Shown here: positions 60,908 through 64,000 of the stretch, one piece after another | Layout of the letters: every line of letters starts with the position of its first letter | How positions within the stretch are numbered: the first letter of the stretch is position 1 | Source of the DNA: Gordonia effusa NBRC 100432 | Lineage (GTDB): Bacteria; Actinomycetota; Actinomycetes; Mycobacteriales; Mycobacteriaceae | Length of the DNA stretch: 64,000 nt | Assembly (NCBI RefSeq): GCF_000241305.1 | Contig: NZ_BAEH01000046.1 | Location: 38,726 to 102,725 of the forward strand | Direction of reading: 5' to 3' | The notes under the pieces: generated by a model | The model's database searches: none | Told to the model about the DNA's origin: nothing | Seen by the model: the letters and a program-made list of their open reading frames with translations, nothing else | Position numbers and translations under genes: made by a program

Positions 60908-60971
60908 CCTACGGCGTCGATCTCAACTTACGGCACGCGCTCGCACCGCAAGTTGAGATCCGTGCCGTAGG
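60908..60971. repeat. Long palindrome (family 2) upstream of the DUF559-type gene
   Basis: The left arm CCTACGGCGTCGATCTCAAC plus TTACGGC pairs with a right arm GCCGCAAGTTGAGAT... (written on the plus strand as ACCGCAAGTTGAGATCCGTG, CCGTAGG) around a GC-rich loop. It lies 4 bp from the stop at 60975. Confidence 0.7.
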
Positions 60972-60974
60972 AAA

Positions 60975-61697
60975 CTACAGCACCATCACCGAGAACTGAT
61001 CCGCCCGACGTTGATATACCGAACCGAATCGCGCGTCCAGTCGTACCCAGGTGGCACTCGCACGTACGCGCACGGGTTCGTTCTCCGCTATCGAATCCAG
61101 CGACGAGTTATCGGTGATCTCGCGATTGTCACGATCTCGCACAAAGCCCATCGCAGTCAGCGCGAACAACGAACGCAGTTGCACCCCAACTGATTTCGAA
61201 TTCGGCGCATCGACGCCCACTCCCGGCGACACCTCCAACACCACCTGATCCAGCAGTCCGGTCGCCGGACCGTGCGCGCTCCCCTCGGTCCGTGCCAATA
61301 CCGCTCCGCGGCGCGACAACTCGACCACGGTACGTACCGGAACATCGTCGACCTGCGCGAACCCCACCGTCGCAGGCAACGCTCCGCGCCAGGCACTATC
61401 CATCGAGAACCCCGGATTTATCAGTGCCGCAGCGCTTTCCAGATCACGGCGCAAAGTCGCGGCATCGCAGATGAGGTCGTCGGGCCGAATCGACCCGACG
61501 ACCGATCGTGTCGCTAAGACCTCGAAGCCGGTCGTTACCCAGAGCCCGATCCGGCCGTCGGTCCGACCTTTGAGTCGTACGACCGCGGCCTCGTCCTGCC
61601 GGAGCGCCCGAGCGAGAAAGGCTGCGGCGTCAACTCTTTCGTCGGCATTGATCTCGATGAACCGTTCCGGTCGCGGATCTGACAACTCACTCATCAC
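60975..61697 (-). CDS. Conserved hypothetical protein (Rv2474c position)
   Basis: 240 residues with no membrane segment. Segments such as RVDAAAFLARALRQDEAAVVRLKGRTDGRIGLWVTTGFEVLATRSVVG and RRGAVLARTEGSAHGPATGLLDQVVLEVS show no motif I can name. Its start overlaps the upstream thioesterase stop, so the two are translationally coupled. An adjoining ATG at 61694 is an equally good start. The place and size match a mycobacterial gene of unknown role. Confidence 0.75.
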   Translation of the reverse strand: MMSELSDPRPERFIEINADERVDAAAFLARALRQDEAAVVRLKGRTDGRIGLWVTTGFEVLATRSVVGSIRPDDLICDAATLRRDLESAAALINPGFSMDSAWRGALPATVGFAQVDDVPVRTVVELSRRGAVLARTEGSAHGPATGLLDQVVLEVSPGVGVDAPNSKSVGVQLRSLFALTAMGFVRDRDNREITDNSSLDSIAENEPVRVRASATWVRLDARFGSVYQRRADQFSVMVL

Positions 61698-62154
61698 GCA
61701 GGAACTCGCTTAGGTACGACTTCTCCTCGACCGTCATCCGCCTCGGCCGCTGCGTCTCAATGTCGAAGGACACGAGTTGAGTCGATGCCACCACAGCCGG
61801 TTTCGACGTCGGATCGCCTCCGCGCGGGCGCACCTCGTAACCGACGAAGAAGTCGACGGCGCGTACCTTCTCGACGTACATGGTGACCTCGATCGGGCCC
61901 TCGTCGTGCCGCAACTGTCCCTGGTATTTGACGTGCAGGTCGGCGACTAAGCATCCTTCGCGCATCGACGCGGTGGGCCGCTCGTCGTAAAACAGCCATG
62001 GGATCCGCGCCTCCTCTAGCAGAGTGACCATCCGGGCGTGATTGATGTGCTGGAACACATCCATATCCGACCAGCGCACCGGAACTTTCACCACATATCC
62101 GCGATCGGTTACCACCCCGTCCTCTAGTTCGTCGGTCGAATCCTGCCCAGCCAC
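61687..62154 (-). CDS. Hotdog-fold acyl-CoA thioesterase
   Basis: 155 residues with the 4-hydroxybenzoyl-CoA-thioesterase-type signature VPVRWSDMDVFQHINHARMVTLLEEARIPWLF (catalytic Asp in SDMD) and YQGQLRHDEGPIEVTMYVEKV. It hydrolyses acyl-CoA thioesters; chain length is unknown. It is in an operon with the following hypothetical gene and downstream of gdh. Confidence 0.9.
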   Translation of the reverse strand: MAGQDSTDELEDGVVTDRGYVVKVPVRWSDMDVFQHINHARMVTLLEEARIPWLFYDERPTASMREGCLVADLHVKYQGQLRHDEGPIEVTMYVEKVRAVDFFVGYEVRPRGGDPTSKPAVVASTQLVSFDIETQRPRRMTVEEKSYLSEFLRDE

Positions 62155-62212
62155 AGCGGCCTCCTCTATCAGATCGGGTCGTTACCGGACGGGTGGCTTT
62201 CGCCAACGCCGC

Positions 62213-64000
62213 CTACCTGATCACACTACGGAGTTGTCTGGTGATGACCGACAGGGTAGCCAGGTCGAGCGTTCCCGACGACAGCACCTCGTCAAGTGTT
62301 CCGCGCACGCGGGTCAATCGCGACGCGTTCGACAGCTCCCATTCCGCGATCTTCTCGGTCGCCGACTCCGATGGCTCGCCGAGCTCCAGAATCTTCAATG
62401 TCAACGACCGGAGCGCGGCGTGCAGATCATCGCGTAATGCCAACCGCGCCAACGAATGCCAACGATCGCCATGTTCGAGATCCGATACCGCGGTCAGCAT
62501 GCCCTCGATACCGAGATGTTCGAGGATCGCACAGTACAGCTCGCCGACTTCGGTCAGCTCTCGCTCAGCGATATCAGCCGCGTCGATGATGTCCAAGAGC
62601 AGGAATCTATGCAGACTGATCGCGACGTCGTCGGCCAATTCTGCTGGTACACCGAGCTTTTGGAATCTCGCCGAGCGAGCGTGCACGTCGTTCGTCGACG
62701 ACTCGCCCAGCCAGGTGGGCAGCTCGTCCCGCACCCGTTCGATGCGCGCGGAATAGCGCTTGATCTCGGCGGCCATCGCCAGTGGCTGCGGCCGATAGGC
62801 GAGCATCCAGCGCGAGCCACGGAAGGCGAGTCTGCGCGAGTACAACAGCATCTCGTCGATCGCGGCAGTCTCGGTGTCACCGGTGGTAATACGCCGCCAC
62901 AACTCGGGCAGTCCAAATATCTCCGCCGTCACCACGTAGGCCCGCACTCCGTCCGACGTCGACGCGCCGGTGCCCTCCCCCAGGCGGAAGAGATGTGTGG
63001 CCCCGGCGAGGTCGACGACGTCGTTGACCAGTGTCGTCGTAATCACTTCACGACGTAGACGATGCCCGAGAATTCCCTCGGAGAACTTCTGCTGCAACGG
63101 TTCTGGGAAATAGCGCGACAGCCGGGTGAGGAACACGTCGCTGTCGGGAACGTCGCTGGCAAGCAAGTCTGCTTTAGTGGTGAGTTTCACCTGCGCCATC
63201 AACGTCGCCAGCTCCGGGGAGGTTAGGCCCCGGTGCAGTTCCCCAGCGAACCGCTTACGCAACTGCAGCGGCGTCGGCAGCGCTTCCAGTTCGAGATCGA
63301 CGTCATGGTCGGCAGCAAGGTGTTTTAGCAATCGGGCATGCACATCCACATAGGTGTCGGCGAAGGTGCGGGCAAAGCCGAGTTCGGTGTTCTGGGCGAT
63401 ATTGTCAGCGAGCACCAGCCGCGCCACCTCGTCGGTCATCGACTCCAGCAACGGATTTCGGTTCGCCGCGGCCAATTGCCCACCCGACACTTGGGAATCG
63501 AGCAAGATCTTGATATTGACCTCGTGATCGGAGCAATCCACGCCGGCCGAGTTATCCATCGCGTCGGTATTGATCCGGCCGCCGGCCAAGTCGTATTCGA
63601 TGCGACCACGCTCGGTCACACCAAGGTTGCCGCCCTCGCCGACTACCTTGACACGCAACTGATCTCCATTGACGCGGATAGCATCGTTCGCCTTGTCCCC
63701 GACGTCCACGTTCGCCTCGAACGACGCTTTGACATAGGTACCGATGCCGCCGTTCCACAATAGATCGTTGGGCGACAACAGGATCGCGTGGATCAGCTCG
63801 GGAGGCGAGAGCTCTTCGACTCCGTCGTCGATGCCCAGCGCCTCTCGCATCTGCGGGGAAATGGCGATCGACTTGAGTTCGCGCGACCAGACGCCTCCCC
63901 CACTGCTGATCAGCGCGGTGTCGTAGTCGGCCCACGACGAACGGGGCAGTGCGAACATTCGCTTTCGCTCGGCGAATGACTGTGCCGCAACGGGATTCGG
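62213..64000 (-). CDS. gdh: NAD-specific glutamate dehydrogenase (180-kDa class), C-terminal 595 residues
   Basis: The gene runs off the right edge. The visible part reads PNPVAAQSFAERKRMFALPRSSWADYDTALISSGGGVWSRELKSI, then LIHAILLSPNDLLWNGGIGTYVKASFEANVDVGDKANDAIRVNGDQLRVKVVGEGGNLGVTERGRIEYDLAGGRINTDAMDNSAGVDCSDHEVNIKILL. This is the dinucleotide-binding and C-terminal part of the large GDH, normally around 1,600 residues. It converts glutamate to 2-oxoglutarate and ammonia. The aspartate, glutamate and 2-oxoglutarate handled by the ectoine pathways connect to this step. Confidence 0.95.
   Translation of the reverse strand, partial: PNPVAAQSFAERKRMFALPRSSWADYDTALISSGGGVWSRELKSIAISPQMREALGIDDGVEELSPPELIHAILLSPNDLLWNGGIGTYVKASFEANVDVGDKANDAIRVNGDQLRVKVVGEGGNLGVTERGRIEYDLAGGRINTDAMDNSAGVDCSDHEVNIKILLDSQVSGGQLAAANRNPLLESMTDEVARLVLADNIAQNTELGFARTFADTYVDVHARLLKHLAADHDVDLELEALPTPLQLRKRFAGELHRGLTSPELATLMAQVKLTTKADLLASDVPDSDVFLTRLSRYFPEPLQQKFSEGILGHRLRREVITTTLVNDVVDLAGATHLFRLGEGTGASTSDGVRAYVVTAEIFGLPELWRRITTGDTETAAIDEMLLYSRRLAFRGSRWMLAYRPQPLAMAAEIKRYSARIERVRDELPTWLGESSTNDVHARSARFQKLGVPAELADDVAISLHRFLLLDIIDAADIAERELTEVGELYCAILEHLGIEGMLTAVSDLEHGDRWHSLARLALRDDLHAALRSLTLKILELGEPSESATEKIAEWELSNASRLTRVRGTLDEVLSSGTLDLATLSVITRQLRSVIR

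Overview
The window is a stretch of actinobacterial chromosome, about 60% G+C by eye. It most probably comes from a mycolic-acid actinomycete (order Mycobacteriales). The evidence is the gene order, recalled rather than searched: proB-obgE-rpmA-rplU, rne, ndk, folC-valS, clpX-clpP2-clpP1-tig, nei-rpiB-(mycothiol nitroreductase)-pepN, HNH-glbO-aglA, thioesterase and the giant NAD-glutamate dehydrogenase. This follows the Mycobacterium tuberculosis Rv2439c-Rv2476c neighbourhood. A SepIVA-type start, CtaJ and a mycothiol-type CPWC protein agree. Genus cannot be fixed from sequence alone.

Layout. 0-1.4 kb: start of a sepIVA-like gene, coaD, rsmD. 1.5-3.9 kb: the ectoine biosynthesis operon ectABC, with no ectD. 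3.9-5.5 kb: a SIRT4-like sirtuin gene bracketed by paired inverted repeats and two tandem-repeat tracts. 5.5-17.9 kb: proB, obgE, rpmA, rplU, rne, ndk, folC and valS, plus a small heptad-repeat protein. 18.0-20.3 kb: a HelR/HelD-type RNA-polymerase-associated helicase preceded by a sequence matching the rifamycin-associated element. 20.4-24.7 kb: clpX, clpP2, clpP1, tig. 24.8-25.2 kb: tRNA-Pro(UGG) and tRNA-Gly(UCC).

25.1-34.5 kb: a complete 9.3-kb integrated element between perfect 52-bp direct repeats made from the 3' half of tRNA-Gly. It has a tyrosine integrase, excisionase, small DNA-binding proteins, an HK97-type portal and a fused protease/major-capsid gene. It has no recognisable terminase, tail or lysis genes. 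It is best read as a phiRv1/phiRv2-like phage satellite.

34.5-44.4 kb: a P450 coupled to a tiny membrane protein and divergent from a two-component system, an L,D-transpeptidase, an FMN-type protein, a cutinase-like hydrolase, nei, rpiB, an M48 protease and a mycothiol-dependent CPWC protein. 44.4-49.5 kb: an ectoine-degradation operon (doeB2-doeD-doeA-doeC order) running to aspartate, so the window encodes both synthesis and breakdown of the same osmolyte. 49.6-56.1 kb: pepN and a CitA/CitB-type two-component pair divergent from a C4-dicarboxylate carrier. 56.1-64 kb: DUF5130, CtaJ, an HNH protein, GlbO, an alpha-glucosidase, a doubly frameshifted DUF559-type gene, a conserved hypothetical, a thioesterase and the C-terminal 595 residues of the NAD-glutamate dehydrogenase.

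Two genome-scale patterns recur. (1) Long, sequence-related palindromes of 62-76 bp sit at gene 3' ends; three share the same arms and show paired substitutions. (2) Several genes have a TANNNT -10 box exactly 6-8 nt before the start codon, the signature of leaderless transcription, including one overlapping bidirectional pair between rpiB and the M48 protease gene.
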